Assembly: GCF_000429665.1 (NCBI RefSeq)
Contig: NZ_AUCH01000001.1
Span: 310,001-374,000, forward strand
Direction: 5' to 3'
Length of the DNA stretch: 64,000 nt
From: Azovibrio restrictus DSM 23866
GTDB lineage: Bacteria; Pseudomonadota; Gammaproteobacteria; Burkholderiales; Rhodocyclaceae
Made by a program: the position numbers and the translations under genes. Positions 9,976 through 19,206 of this stretch are shown piece after piece; position 1 is the first letter of the stretch, and each line of letters opens with the position of its first letter. Under the pieces are notes generated by a model, which was given only the letters and a program-made list of their open reading frames with translations, ran no database searches and was not told the origin of the DNA.

Positions 9976-11300
9976 ATACAATCCCCAGTCTTGGAAACGC
10001 CCGGAATCATACGCTTTTGTCCGCCCCCCACCACCCATCCTGCAGTTTTGACGAGATCGGCGCCTGCCTCCAAGCGGTACCCGGCGGTTGGCAGGCCCGG
10101 AATCCCCAACTGGGCCAGATCACCCTGAGCTCCCATTTCCAGCCCATCTTCAGCCTTTCCCACCGGCGCCCCATCGGCCACGAAGCCCTGATGCGGGCCC
10201 ACAATCCCGAAGGCTGGAACATCTCCCCCCTGGAAGTGCTCGACAGCGTCAGCCACAACTTCGAGCAGCTGCTGGGACTGGACCGCCTCTGCCGCGCCCT
10301 GCATCTGGCCAATTTTGCCAGCATGAGCACGGACCAGGCGCCCGGCTGGCTGTTCCTGAACATGAATGCGGAGGTTTTCCTGCGCAGCCAGTCCCGGGGC
10401 GGGCGTGATTTCCTGCTGCAAGCCTGCAAGCAAGCCCATGTGGCGCCCCAGCGGCTGGTCATCGAAGTGCTGGAGAATGCGGTCCAGGACATCACCCGCC
10501 TGCAGGAGGCCGTGGCCTACTTCCGCGACATGGGCTGCCTGATCGCCCTGGATGATTTCGGAGCCGGCCACTCCAATTTCGACCGGGTCTGGCGCCTCAA
10601 GCCCGAGATCGTCAAGCTGGACCGCTCCCTGATCGTCTCGGCGGCGGCGGACAGCAAGCTGCGCCGCTTCATGGCCCAGATGGTGCAACTGCTGCATGAG
10701 GCAGGAGCCATGGTGCTGGTGGAAGGCATAGAAACCTCCCTGGAGGCTTATATCGCTCTGGAAGGGGATGTGGATTTCGTGCAGGGCTACTACTTTGGCC
10801 GCCCTGCCCCGCAACTGGTCACCCTGGGTGCCGGCGAAGCCACCATCGACGGGCTGTGGAAAGACTTCGACCACATGTGGCGGGACGAGAAGAACAGCTA
10901 TCAGGAAGCTGTGGCCCCCTACATCAACGCCATTGGCTATGCATCAGTGCTGCTGTCCGCCGGACGCTGCCTGGAGGAAGCCTGCGCCTCTTTCCTGGAT
11001 CTACCCCAGGCCGATTTCTGCTATGTGCTGGATGCCAGCGGCCAGCAGATCGGCACCAACCTCTACGCCCAGGTGCATCCGGCCTGCGACATCCGTTTTG
11101 CGCCCCTGGCGGACGCCCGCAGCGCCCGCTGGGCCCGGCGCCCCTATTTCCGGCGCGCCTTGGAAAACTTCGGCAAGGTCCAGGTTACCCGGCCCTACCT
11201 TTCCGTCTCCAGTGCCCAGCTTTGCGTCACCCTGTCGGCCAGTTTCAAGGTCAACGGGGAAACCCGGGTCATCTGCGGCGACATCATCTGGAACCGGTAA
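9957..11300 (+). CDS. EAL-domain phosphodiesterase with C-terminal sensor-like domain
   Basis: Cytoplasmic c-di-GMP phosphodiesterase, up to 447 aa. The EAL domain runs from about residue 55 to 290 with GHEALMRA, VIEVLEN, LDDFGAG, KLDRSLI, VEGIET and QGYYFG, so the catalytic set looks complete. Residues ~300-445 form a separate domain ending in RPYFRRALENFGKVQVTRPYLS, which resembles Cache/PAS-like sensor folds as in YkuI-type proteins. The start is uncertain: GTG at 9957 overlaps the divergent globin start by 19 bases, while TTG at 10017 would leave about 33 residues before the EAL domain. Neither has a good RBS. Confidence 0.82.
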   Translation: MSVLSSYTIPSLGNARNHTLLSAPHHPSCSFDEIGACLQAVPGGWQARNPQLGQITLSSHFQPIFSLSHRRPIGHEALMRAHNPEGWNISPLEVLDSVSHNFEQLLGLDRLCRALHLANFASMSTDQAPGWLFLNMNAEVFLRSQSRGGRDFLLQACKQAHVAPQRLVIEVLENAVQDITRLQEAVAYFRDMGCLIALDDFGAGHSNFDRVWRLKPEIVKLDRSLIVSAAADSKLRRFMAQMVQLLHEAGAMVLVEGIETSLEAYIALEGDVDFVQGYYFGRPAPQLVTLGAGEATIDGLWKDFDHMWRDEKNSYQEAVAPYINAIGYASVLLSAGRCLEEACASFLDLPQADFCYVLDASGQQIGTNLYAQVHPACDIRFAPLADARSARWARRPYFRRALENFGKVQVTRPYLSVSSAQLCVTLSASFKVNGETRVICGDIIWNR

Positions 11301-11321
11301 CCCGGTTCCAGGGCCTGGAAA

Positions 11322-11603
11322 TCAGTGGGTCTGGATGCTGGCGGTGAACACCTGCTGGGAACTTTCGGGGAACTGGAACGCTGCCAGGGTACGACGGATC
11401 TGCTCTTCATCCACGCTTTCGTCTTCACCCTGGAAACGGATACCGATGGAGCGGCCATTGGCGGCCAGGGTCATGAAGGCATAGCGCCAGACCTGGGCTT
11501 CTGCCAGGCGCTCGCGCAATTCGTTTTCACGGGTGATGCTGATACCGGCGGCTTTAAGCAAGTCCAGGAACTCTTCAAAGGACTCGTGACTGAGACTGCC
11601 CAT
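11322..11603 (-). CDS. Hypothetical 93-aa protein
   Basis: A small soluble, acidic and helical protein (93 aa) with no signal peptide or membrane helix. AGGAG lies 9 bases before its ATG. Readable features are an amphipathic N-terminus (SFEEFLDLLKAAGISI) and a central WRYAFMTLAANGRSIGIRF segment. It is convergent with the EAL gene, 21 bases apart. I do not recognise the family. Codon use matches its neighbours, which supports it as coding. Confidence 0.65.
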   Translation of the reverse strand: MGSLSHESFEEFLDLLKAAGISITRENELRERLAEAQVWRYAFMTLAANGRSIGIRFQGEDESVDEEQIRRTLAAFQFPESSQQVFTASIQTH

Positions 11604-11792
11604 TTTGTTCTATCTCCTGTTGGTATGGGTGGAAGGCCCACCTGGAAGACAAAAACGCGGCTCCCCCCGGACTGGTTGACAGCTAACCTTCCCACACGCT
11701 GACCTGCTATCCCCACGCCAAAAATGGTTATGATGCTGCTTCCCGAGAATGCGCCGCAGAGCGCGTTGCAGACCTGAAGTGGAGGAGTGGAA

Positions 11793-12935
11793 ATGGAAGC
11801 CTTGCCCGACTGGTTTCGGCATGCGGACAGGTTGGCGGCCCTGGGAGAAGATGCCCCCTTCTCGAACAAGCTGGAATTCCTGCATGACTACCTGCACCAG
11901 GACTTTCCCTGGATAGACCGGATCGCCGTTGCCCTGTACGACCCCCAGACGGACCTGCTCAAGACCTACGCCCACTCCAGCAAGGGCGACGACCCCCTGT
12001 CCCTCTACGATGCCCGCCTGAGCGACAGCACCACCCTGCAGGAAATCGTCCGCCTGCACCGCCCCCGGGTCATCGACGATCTGGCCCTGCTGCCCGCCAG
12101 CCGCCCCCACAGCGAACGCATCCGGGGCCAGGGCTATGGCTCCAGCTATACCCTGCCCATCTTCCGCAACGGCGACTTTCTCGGCCTGCTGTTCTTCAAT
12201 TCCTATCACAAGCACGTACTCGATGAGCGCGCCCTGCACCACCTGGATCTGGTGGGGCATCTGGTGGGCTATTCCCTGATCGACCAGCTGACCACCGCCC
12301 GCACCCTGGTGGCGAGTGTGCGCAGCACCTCCACCCTGGCCCAGCACCGGGATTTCGAGACCGGTGCCCACCTGGACCGCATGGCCCACTACGCCCGCCT
12401 GATTGCCCGGGCCATCGCCCCCAGGTACGGCCTGGACGATCACACGGTGGAGCACATCTTCCTGTTCGCCCCCCTGCACGACATCGGCAAGATCGGCATC
12501 TCGGACAGCATCCTGCTGAAACCCGGCAAGCTCGATGCCGAGGAGTTCGAGACCATGAAGACCCATCCGGCACGAGGGGTGGAGATCATCGATGCCCTGC
12601 TGGAGCATTTCGGCCTCTCCGGCCTGCCCCACTCCCAGCTGCTGCGCAACATCGCCCTCTACCACCATGAGGCCATGAACGGCCAGGGCTACCCCCTGGG
12701 ACTCAAGGGCGAGGCCATCCCCATCGAAGCCCGCATCGCCGCCGTGGCGGACGTGTTCGACGCCCTCACCAGCAAACGCCCCTACAAGGACGCCTGGAGC
12801 AACGAGGACACCTTTACCCTGCTGCAGGAGCTGGCCGGGGATGTGCTCGATCGGGACTGCGTCCAGGCCCTGATCAGCCAGGCCGATGCGATACGCAGCA
12901 TCCAGGAACGCTTCCGGGAAGATCCTCTGGGCTGA
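11793..12935 (+). CDS. GAF + HD-GYP c-di-GMP phosphodiesterase
   Basis: A 380-aa cytoplasmic signalling protein. An N-terminal GAF-like sensor (residues ~25-165) is followed by an HD-GYP domain (~185-375) with LHDIGKIGI, KPGKLDAEEF, KTHPARG, HHEAMNGQGYP and AAVADVFDALTS. HD-GYP enzymes hydrolyse c-di-GMP. The metal-binding His/Asp set and the GYP signature are intact. I prefer the ATG at 11793, which is 7 bases after GGAGG; a GTG two codons earlier is too close to that RBS. It is monocistronic, convergent with the DUF3299 gene. Confidence 0.92.
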   Translation: MEALPDWFRHADRLAALGEDAPFSNKLEFLHDYLHQDFPWIDRIAVALYDPQTDLLKTYAHSSKGDDPLSLYDARLSDSTTLQEIVRLHRPRVIDDLALLPASRPHSERIRGQGYGSSYTLPIFRNGDFLGLLFFNSYHKHVLDERALHHLDLVGHLVGYSLIDQLTTARTLVASVRSTSTLAQHRDFETGAHLDRMAHYARLIARAIAPRYGLDDHTVEHIFLFAPLHDIGKIGISDSILLKPGKLDAEEFETMKTHPARGVEIIDALLEHFGLSGLPHSQLLRNIALYHHEAMNGQGYPLGLKGEAIPIEARIAAVADVFDALTSKRPYKDAWSNEDTFTLLQELAGDVLDRDCVQALISQADAIRSIQERFREDPLG

Positions 12936-12957
12936 GCCCGGCCCTCCTCCCGCCTGT

Positions 12958-13551
12958 CTATTCCTCGAACATCTTCACCTGGGCCTGCTGCACCCGGTAG
13001 CCGGCCTTGCCCATTTCCGTTTCCGAACGCATCACCTCCAGGGTACCGCTGACCCAGACCGTGCTCATGGTCTGCAGCGGAATGGTCTCGCTGGCCAGCA
13101 CATGGATGATCTGGTTGGCCGGGGGCGGCGGCACATGGACGCAGGCGCCGAAGTATGGCACCAAGAGGAACTCGCGGATGCCGTCGGCCTGCTGGTCCAG
13201 GGGCACCACGTAACCGGGAATCCGCACCGGCTTGCCGTTCAGGGCCATGTTGACCGGCGCATTGTCCCAGGCCTGGCGCAGCTTCAGCATCAGGTCCAGG
13301 GCCCGGGGATCGTTGTCGTCGAAACTGTCGATATCCACGCCCTTGAACATGGCCTGGGGATCCCAGTCCGCCGGGATAAGGGCTTCCCAGCGGGTTTCCG
13401 GAACCTGGGCCGGGGACTGGCTCTGAATCTCGGCGGCCTTGGTCGGCGCCGCTCCGGCATCACCCCCCGGCGCCGGTTCGCCGCAACCCTGCAGCAGCAA
13501 CAGGCCGATCCCGGCCAGGGCAAGGATTTTCTCGTACTTCATCAGTGTCAT
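12958..13551 (-). CDS. DUF3299 lipoprotein
   Basis: A 197-aa exported lipoprotein. The N-terminus is basic and hydrophobic with lipobox LLQGC (Cys at about residue 23), followed by a Gly/Ala/Pro-rich linker and the DUF3299 domain (IPGYVVPLDQQ, FLLVPYFGACVHVPPPPANQ). Function is unknown; members resemble periplasmic metal-handling or assembly factors. The ATG at 13551 overlaps the dgt stop as ATGA, so expression is coupled to dgt. A second ATG three codons later is also possible. Confidence 0.85.
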   Translation of the reverse strand: MTLMKYEKILALAGIGLLLLQGCGEPAPGGDAGAAPTKAAEIQSQSPAQVPETRWEALIPADWDPQAMFKGVDIDSFDDNDPRALDLMLKLRQAWDNAPVNMALNGKPVRIPGYVVPLDQQADGIREFLLVPYFGACVHVPPPPANQIIHVLASETIPLQTMSTVWVSGTLEVMRSETEMGKAGYRVQQAQVKMFEE

Positions 13552-14900
13552 TCTCCGGGCAGGTCGATGCCCTTCAGCTTGCGGTACAGATCCACCGCAT
13601 AGGAGTCGGTCATGCCGGTCACGAAATCTGCGACCCGCAACAGGCGCAGGTAGGGGTCCGGATCCGGCTGCCGCCCGGGACCCAGGAACTGGGTCGGCAG
13701 GAGTTGCAGCAGCATGCGCTCCCGGGTGGTCTTGGGACGCATCCCGGCCCCGGCTTCCACCGCCGCCACGAACAGGGACAGGAGCCCCCCCAGGACCTCG
13801 AAACCGGCGGTCTCGATCTCCAGGGCCGGCCGGGCCACATAGATGTGCTCCTGGGCCACCTTCTTCACCGCCTGCAGCGGAGTTCCCACGGGGGAGGCTT
13901 CGAGCAGGTCCGTATCGAAGTCCCCGGCCAGGATCGCTGCCTCATGCTCCAGAAATACTGCGGCCGCCCCCTCCAGCAGGCGCCCGATGGCCTTGGCGCG
14001 CAGATATTCGATGCGCTCCTTGGGTTCGGACATGCGCGCCAGCTTGCCCTCATTGACGCTGCTGCCAGCCAGGTCCGCCAGCAGCAGTTCCGCGTCCTCG
14101 TGGCGCACGAAGCCCAGGCGGGAGGCATCCTCCAGGTCCACGATCAGGTAGCAGGTGTCATCGGCCACCTCCACCAGGAAGGCCAGGGGATGGCGGTGCC
14201 AGGCCTGGCCCGGCACCCGCTCCAGCAGCCCGGTAGCCCGGGCCACCCGCTGGAAGGCACCGGCGTCCTCCTGGAAATAGCCGAACTTCTTGCCACTGTT
14301 ACCGGACAAGGGGGATTCCAGCCAGGAACTCCGGGGGTATTTGGTAAAAGTGGCCAGCACCGCGCTGGTCAGCTGCAGGCCCGGATTGGCCGGGCTTTGC
14401 AGCCTGGTCAGGACGCGAAAGCCCTGGGCATTACCCTCATAGCACTGGAAATCAGCTCGCTGAGCCGGGGTAAAGGCATAGGTATCGAGGAGGCCGGAGG
14501 CCTTGAACCATTCCCGGATGGCGTCCTCGCCAGCATGGCCGAAGGGGGGATTGCCAATGTCGTGGGCCAGGCAGGCGGCCGCCACGATGGCGCCGAAATC
14601 TCCCGCCTCCACCCCCTGGAGTCCATGCCGGTCGATGATCTCCCGGCCCACCACGGCCCCCAGGGAGCGCCCCACGCAGCTGGCCTCCAGACTGTGGGTC
14701 AGGCGGGTGCGCACATAGTCGCTCTTGGAAAGGGGAAAAACCTGGGTCTTGTCCTTCAACCGCCGGAAGGCGGAAGTGAACACGATGCGGTCATAGTCCT
14801 GCTGAAAGGCGGTACGCTCGGGGGCGCTGGGGCCGGAACCGGCGCCCAGGCGTTCGGCGGAGAGCAGGTTTTCCCAACGCTGGCGCAGACTGCTGTTCAT
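13548..14900 (-). CDS. dgt: Deoxyguanosinetriphosphate triphosphohydrolase
   Basis: A 450-aa HD-superfamily enzyme that hydrolyses dGTP (or dNTPs) to deoxynucleoside and triphosphate. The metal site is seen as RLTHSLEAS (first His) and AHDIGNPPFGHAGEDAI (HD motif plus conserved GHxGE). Length is close to that of type-1 dNTPases, and the C-terminal helices include DDTCYLIVDLED. It heads a two-gene unit with the DUF3299 lipoprotein gene and lies upstream of the convergent GAF-HD-GYP gene. Confidence 0.93.
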   Translation of the reverse strand: MNSSLRQRWENLLSAERLGAGSGPSAPERTAFQQDYDRIVFTSAFRRLKDKTQVFPLSKSDYVRTRLTHSLEASCVGRSLGAVVGREIIDRHGLQGVEAGDFGAIVAAACLAHDIGNPPFGHAGEDAIREWFKASGLLDTYAFTPAQRADFQCYEGNAQGFRVLTRLQSPANPGLQLTSAVLATFTKYPRSSWLESPLSGNSGKKFGYFQEDAGAFQRVARATGLLERVPGQAWHRHPLAFLVEVADDTCYLIVDLEDASRLGFVRHEDAELLLADLAGSSVNEGKLARMSEPKERIEYLRAKAIGRLLEGAAAVFLEHEAAILAGDFDTDLLEASPVGTPLQAVKKVAQEHIYVARPALEIETAGFEVLGGLLSLFVAAVEAGAGMRPKTTRERMLLQLLPTQFLGPGRQPDPDPYLRLLRVADFVTGMTDSYAVDLYRKLKGIDLPGE

Positions 14901-14987
14901 GAATGGAGGATCCGCCCGGAAAGGCCGTGAACGACGAAGGCGTCACTTTACGCATTCAGCGGGCAAAAGCCCAGCCCGCCCCGGGCT

Positions 14988-16967
14988 TCAAAGATCAGGG
15001 GCGGCCAGGTCGATGTCGGGCGTCATGGACACCCGATACACGTCATCCTTCAGGATTTCCGAGAGGAACAGCAGTTCATCGGCCACGGCCAGGGGGAAGC
15101 CCTGACGGGCACCACCCCGGTTATCCCGCAGCAGCCCCTGGATGTAGTCCAGACACTGGGGCGTACCCCAGCTTTCCAGGATGCGGTCGCGGATGTGGGC
15201 CATGTCCTCCACGGAGCGGGGCTTGACCACCGCCGGGCGGCTGTCGTGCTCCTCGATGGGCGTCAGCTCGAGAACGAAATCCACGGAACCCGGGTCCCCG
15301 GATTTGGGCACATCGGCCCAGCGGATCAGCTCCACGTTGAAGTGTTCGTTGAGGTTCTTGGCGAGCCGTTCGAACTCTTCCTTCATGTCCGCCTGGCGAT
15401 ACACCTCCAGGAGCTTGACCCAGGGCTGCAGGGCCTCCTTGGGATTCTGGTCCACGAATTCCTGCAGGGCCTGGGCCGCCCCCTTCACCCGGCCGAAGGA
15501 CAGCATGATGTCCGCCAGTTCCATGACCGGGTTATGGGAGAAGGACTCATCCACCGAAGCGTCGAGGATGGACTCGGGCCCGGTCTGCCGGGAGGGGGAC
15601 TGGGAATCGGCCTGAACCGCGGCTCCGGGGGCCTGGGAATGGGGCAGGTCCAGATCATCCAGGACATTGGGCTGCAGACCATAATCGTCGCTGGCGGGAC
15701 TGGGGGCCCGGCTTGCAGCCACCCTGGCGGGGGCCGGTTCATCAAAATCGTCGAAGGGATCCCGCTTGCTGGAAGCATCCAGGGAGGGGGCCAGGTAACT
15801 GCCCTGATCCCCGTCGGCCACCAGGCGGCGGCGCTGCCACTGGTACCAGCCCAGACCGCCCAGGCCCGCCAAGGCCAGACCGCCCAGCAGCCAGTACCAC
15901 CAGCCGCCGCCCTCTTCTTCCGGCGCCGGCGCTGCAGGCTTGGCAGCTGCGGGTTTGGCCGCTTCCGGCACAGCCCCCTGGGCACCTGCCGGTGCGGCTT
16001 CGCCGAGCACGGTCTCCAGGGCCTTCAGGCGCTCCTGGGGCGGCAGGTGGGCGGTTTCCGCCTGGTTTTCCAGGAAGGCCAGCATCCGGTATTCGAGCCG
16101 GAACAGCTTGCGCCGCAGGGCCAGGTCCTCGCTCACCTCCTCGCCAGGCACCACGCCCAGCTCCTGGGAGAGGCGCAGGGGCGCATCCTCGCCACCTTCG
16201 GTACCGGCGCTCAACACCAGCCGGTCCCCCGCGCCATCCTTGAGGGCTGGCAGGGGCGGAGGTTCGGGCAAGGGGGGACGCGGGGTCAGGCGCTCTTCCT
16301 GACGCATGGCCGGGGGCGGTGCTTCGACGCGGGGACGGGGGGCGGGGGCCTCGACGACCGGGGGCAGTTCGGGGATGGTCAGCTCCTCGCCTTCCGGCAG
16401 GGACTGACGGCCACCCCGGGATGCGCTCAGCCCCAGATGCCGGTTGCTGCGGATCAGGGCCTGGACGAAACGGCGCTGGTCGGCACGGCTGTCAGGATAG
16501 AGTTCGGCGGCAATGCTGGCAGGGGTTTCCCCCGCACGCACGCGACGGCCGCCCTCCGATCCCTGCCGGGAGTCGGAGCGCCCGGCGGACGTCACTACCG
16601 GCCCCTGAACGGGGGGCGACAGCATCAGCGTGTATTCGCGGCGCAGGTCGTGACCACAGTTCACCTGGATCGCCACCTGGTAGATAGGCTCGGCAACCGG
16701 GCGCAAACTGCGCACCACCAGGGTATGCCCCTTGAGCTCGAAACGCCCCTGCTTCAACCAGGGGAAATCCCCCGCCGGCTTGACCAGGCGGAAGCAACTG
16801 GACTCCAGCCGCTCCCCGGCCCCCAGCACCACGGGGATTTCCAGCTTCAAGGATTCGCCCAGGCGCGAGTCGCCACGAATCTCGCCCAGGCCCAATGCCA
16901 TGGCATTTCCCGAGCAAGCCAGCAAAACGGCCAGGGAAATGGAGGAAACTCTGATGTTCAACCCCAT
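14988..16967 (-). CDS. fimV: FimV-like peptidoglycan-associated protein
   Basis: A 659-aa protein of the FimV/HubP type, which in relatives recruits twitching-motility and polar factors. It has a signal peptide (cleavage near AMA-LGLGEI), the FimV N-terminal domain (residues ~25-120), a LysM-like segment (RVRAGETPASIAAELYP, ~145-210), a Pro-rich region, one membrane helix (~352-372), and an acidic cytoplasmic tail with the FimV-type TPR motif (MELADIMLSFGRVKGAAQALQ). It is shorter than pseudomonad FimV (about 900 aa) and ends in an extra ~70-residue region I do not recognise. Confidence 0.82.
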   Translation of the reverse strand: MGLNIRVSSISLAVLLACSGNAMALGLGEIRGDSRLGESLKLEIPVVLGAGERLESSCFRLVKPAGDFPWLKQGRFELKGHTLVVRSLRPVAEPIYQVAIQVNCGHDLRREYTLMLSPPVQGPVVTSAGRSDSRQGSEGGRRVRAGETPASIAAELYPDSRADQRRFVQALIRSNRHLGLSASRGGRQSLPEGEELTIPELPPVVEAPAPRPRVEAPPPAMRQEERLTPRPPLPEPPPLPALKDGAGDRLVLSAGTEGGEDAPLRLSQELGVVPGEEVSEDLALRRKLFRLEYRMLAFLENQAETAHLPPQERLKALETVLGEAAPAGAQGAVPEAAKPAAAKPAAPAPEEEGGGWWYWLLGGLALAGLGGLGWYQWQRRRLVADGDQGSYLAPSLDASSKRDPFDDFDEPAPARVAASRAPSPASDDYGLQPNVLDDLDLPHSQAPGAAVQADSQSPSRQTGPESILDASVDESFSHNPVMELADIMLSFGRVKGAAQALQEFVDQNPKEALQPWVKLLEVYRQADMKEEFERLAKNLNEHFNVELIRWADVPKSGDPGSVDFVLELTPIEEHDSRPAVVKPRSVEDMAHIRDRILESWGTPQCLDYIQGLLRDNRGGARQGFPLAVADELLFLSEILKDDVYRVSMTPDIDLAAPDL

Positions 16968-17007
16968 AAAAACCCAATCAACCTCAAGAAGCCGGGGATT
17001 CTACCAC

Positions 17008-17673
17008 TTACTTGCCAATTGAATAAATAGATTGATCAAAGGTGGCGACCCAGCCCGGACGATAAACCAGCATCAAGGTCAGCACCATACCCGAAATCCA
17101 GGCCTCGGAGAAACCCAGGAGCAGGTAATAGGGCAGATATTCCTCCAGCAGGTAATTCCAGGCATAGATGCCATCCAGACCATAGAGACAGGTGAAACCG
17201 AGCCCCACCCCCATGACCACCAGGGCGGCGCCGAAAAATCCCTTGAGGAAGACAAAGACAAAGAAATGCCGGGGAAACAGCCGGTCCACTCCCAGTTGCA
17301 GCAGTCTGGCCAGAAGCAGACCGGTACCGGCGGTCAGGAGGGCGTTCAGGGCCAGGCTTTCCCAGGCCAGGGCCCCATTCAGCACCAGCCCCAGGAGCAC
17401 CAGGTTGAAGCCCACGAAAGCCAGGGGCAGCTCGAACACCAGGGAAAACAGCATGATGCCGGTCAGGTGCAGGTCCAGCCCCGGCTTGACCCCGGCCTTC
17501 ATGCTCCAGAGCAGCACCAGCACCACCACCATGCCCAACCAGAGATGCAGACGCTCCCCCTCCCGGAAGACGGACCAGGGCGCCCGGCGCAGGGCCAGGA
17601 GCATCAGGGGCAACCAGAGCCCCCAGGCCAGCCAGTACCAGGCCTCACTCAGCAGGGGATAGGGCAGATTCAT
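17008..17673 (-). CDS. CbiM-family (COG3235-like) membrane permease
   Basis: A 221-aa integral membrane protein with about seven hydrophobic helices. The stretch LHLTGIMLFSLVFELPLAFVGFNLVLLG recalls the CbiM/NikM substrate component of energy-coupling-factor transporters. It begins MNLPYPLL and so lacks the Met-His N-terminus that binds Co or Ni in CbiM, and no ECF ATPase or T component is nearby. The gene starts 6 bases after the lipoprotein gene of the MCE transporter, suggesting co-transcription. Its substrate is unknown. Confidence 0.7.
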   Translation of the reverse strand: MNLPYPLLSEAWYWLAWGLWLPLMLLALRRAPWSVFREGERLHLWLGMVVVLVLLWSMKAGVKPGLDLHLTGIMLFSLVFELPLAFVGFNLVLLGLVLNGALAWESLALNALLTAGTGLLLARLLQLGVDRLFPRHFFVFVFLKGFFGAALVVMGVGLGFTCLYGLDGIYAWNYLLEEYLPYYLLLGFSEAWISGMVLTLMLVYRPGWVATFDQSIYSIGK

Positions 17674-17679
17674 GATGAC

Positions 17680-18276
17680 TCACTCCCGGCAGCCCTGGCG
17701 CCCTCCTCCGGTCGCCCCGGCCTTGCGCCAGTTCTGGAGCATCCCGGCCAGGCGGTCGGCAGCGCTGGCCAGGGCCTGGACCCCGCCCGCCGCATCAGGG
17801 GTCGGCGCCGCCTCTTCCAGGGTCCACAAGACCTCATCCACCACGGCCCCGGTCTTGCGCCGCAATTGGGCCCTGACCCCCAGGACCCCGGTACTGGCAC
17901 CAGGATTGCCGAACACCTGCTCGAAACGGCGCAATTCCAGATACAGCTCACAGGCATCGGCGGCTTCTGCCCCAGTCCAGTGGAGCCGGGATTCCAGGCG
18001 GCGCTGCAGCAGTTCCGCCGGCCCGCCCACCCAGCGGGACTGGGCGTATTCCATGACCCGGGCAGGATCAGCGTAGGCCAGACGGTAACGCATGGCCACC
18101 TCCTCCAGCCCGCCTCCGGCACTGACCGAGAAACGCCAGGGACGGACAGCCTGGCCTTCAGGTGCTGCCACCGGCCCCAGGTCGAACAGGGCCACCGGCT
18201 GGCTGCCGTTACGGTAGGCGGGGGAAGCGCAGGCAGCCAGCAGCAGGCTCCCCAGCAACAGGATCAGGATACGCAT
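17680..18276 (-). CDS. ABC-type transport auxiliary lipoprotein (PqiC/DUF330-like)
   Basis: A 198-aa lipoprotein with signal peptide and lipobox (LLLAACASP, Cys about residue 16) and the ABC_trans_aux fold seen in PqiC-type proteins (RFSVSAGGGLEEVAMRYRLAY). Such lipoproteins sit in the outer membrane and pair with MCE proteins to bridge the envelope. It follows the MCE-domain gene by 9 bases, and completes a permease-ATPase-MCE-lipoprotein set. Confidence 0.82.
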   Translation of the reverse strand: MRILILLLGSLLLAACASPAYRNGSQPVALFDLGPVAAPEGQAVRPWRFSVSAGGGLEEVAMRYRLAYADPARVMEYAQSRWVGGPAELLQRRLESRLHWTGAEAADACELYLELRRFEQVFGNPGASTGVLGVRAQLRRKTGAVVDEVLWTLEEAAPTPDAAGGVQALASAADRLAGMLQNWRKAGATGGGRQGCRE

Positions 18277-18285
18277 GACTATTCC

Positions 18286-19188
18286 TCAAGGACGGGCAGC
18301 GGGCGGGGCCGAGAAGCCGGGCTCACCAGGCCCCGGGGCGGCCGGGGGAGTACCGAATACCAGGCTCTGGGGGGCATCCTCCAGCATGTGCAGCACCCGG
18401 TTCAACTGACGGGAGGTGGCGGTGAGTTCGACGGTCATGTCGCTGATCCGGGGCACCAGACTGCTGACGTTCCCCTGGCTGGGTTCCCCCAGCATGCCGT
18501 CGATGCGGGTGGATACGCCCTGCAACTGCTGCACCAGCTTACGGGTCTCCCCCATCAGGGGACCGGACTGCTGCATGGCCGCCGCGATGCCCGCCACATT
18601 GTCTTCGGCCAGCAGCTTCTGCAACTGGGCCATGGAAGTGTTCATGCGCCCGGTGGCAGCCTCCAGATTGGCCAGGGTCTTGCCCAGGTTCTGCCGGTTG
18701 TCCTGACCCAGCACCGCATTGGCATTGACCAGGAACAGCTGGGCCTGGGCCAGCACCCCCGGCAGGGCGTCTTCCAGATGGTCGAGCATGGAAGGCTGCA
18801 TGGCGACACGGGGCAGGCTGCCCTCCAGGGCCCCGGGATCCCGCCCATCGTCCTCCAGCAGCACATGGGCAATGCCCGTCACCCCCTGGTAGGAAAGCTT
18901 GGCCGTGGTTCCCCGGCTCAGGGGCACCAGCCTGTCCACTTCCACCAGAATCAGGATGTTGCTCACATCCTCCGGGTCCAGGCGGATGTCCAGCACCTTC
19001 CCCACCCGGATGCCCCGATAGCGGACCTGGGCCTGGGGATTGAGGCCGGTGACGTTCTGCTTGGTGACCACCAGCAGCTCCCGGGTGTCCTCCCGGCGCT
19101 CGCCGAACATGTACAGGGCCAGCACGGTGGCCGCCCCGAGCAGCAGGGTGAAGAATCCGGCAATCAGGGCGTGGGAGCGGTTTTCCAT
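18286..19188 (-). CDS. MCE-domain (MlaD/PqiB-like) lipid-transport protein
   Basis: A 300-aa inner-membrane-anchored periplasmic protein: one N-terminal helix (AGFFTLLLGAATVLALYMF, residues ~10-28), a single MCE domain (~38-115, VTGLNPQAQVRYRGIRVGKV), then a long helical region to about 285. The helical tail is longer than in MlaD of E. coli (183 aa) and resembles LetB/PqiB-like needles or Mce proteins. It binds lipid in an MCE hexamer. It lies between the ATPase and lipoprotein genes. Confidence 0.87.
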   Translation of the reverse strand: MENRSHALIAGFFTLLLGAATVLALYMFGERREDTRELLVVTKQNVTGLNPQAQVRYRGIRVGKVLDIRLDPEDVSNILILVEVDRLVPLSRGTTAKLSYQGVTGIAHVLLEDDGRDPGALEGSLPRVAMQPSMLDHLEDALPGVLAQAQLFLVNANAVLGQDNRQNLGKTLANLEAATGRMNTSMAQLQKLLAEDNVAGIAAAMQQSGPLMGETRKLVQQLQGVSTRIDGMLGEPSQGNVSSLVPRISDMTVELTATSRQLNRVLHMLEDAPQSLVFGTPPAAPGPGEPGFSAPPAARP

Positions 19189-19206
19189 GAAGTGAATCCT
19201 GAAGGG

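Noticed and set aside
9586..10038. Longer globin reading starting at 10038
   Set aside because: The extra 21 residues are not globin-like and would extend further into the divergent EAL gene; ATG 9975 gives the normal trHb2 length.
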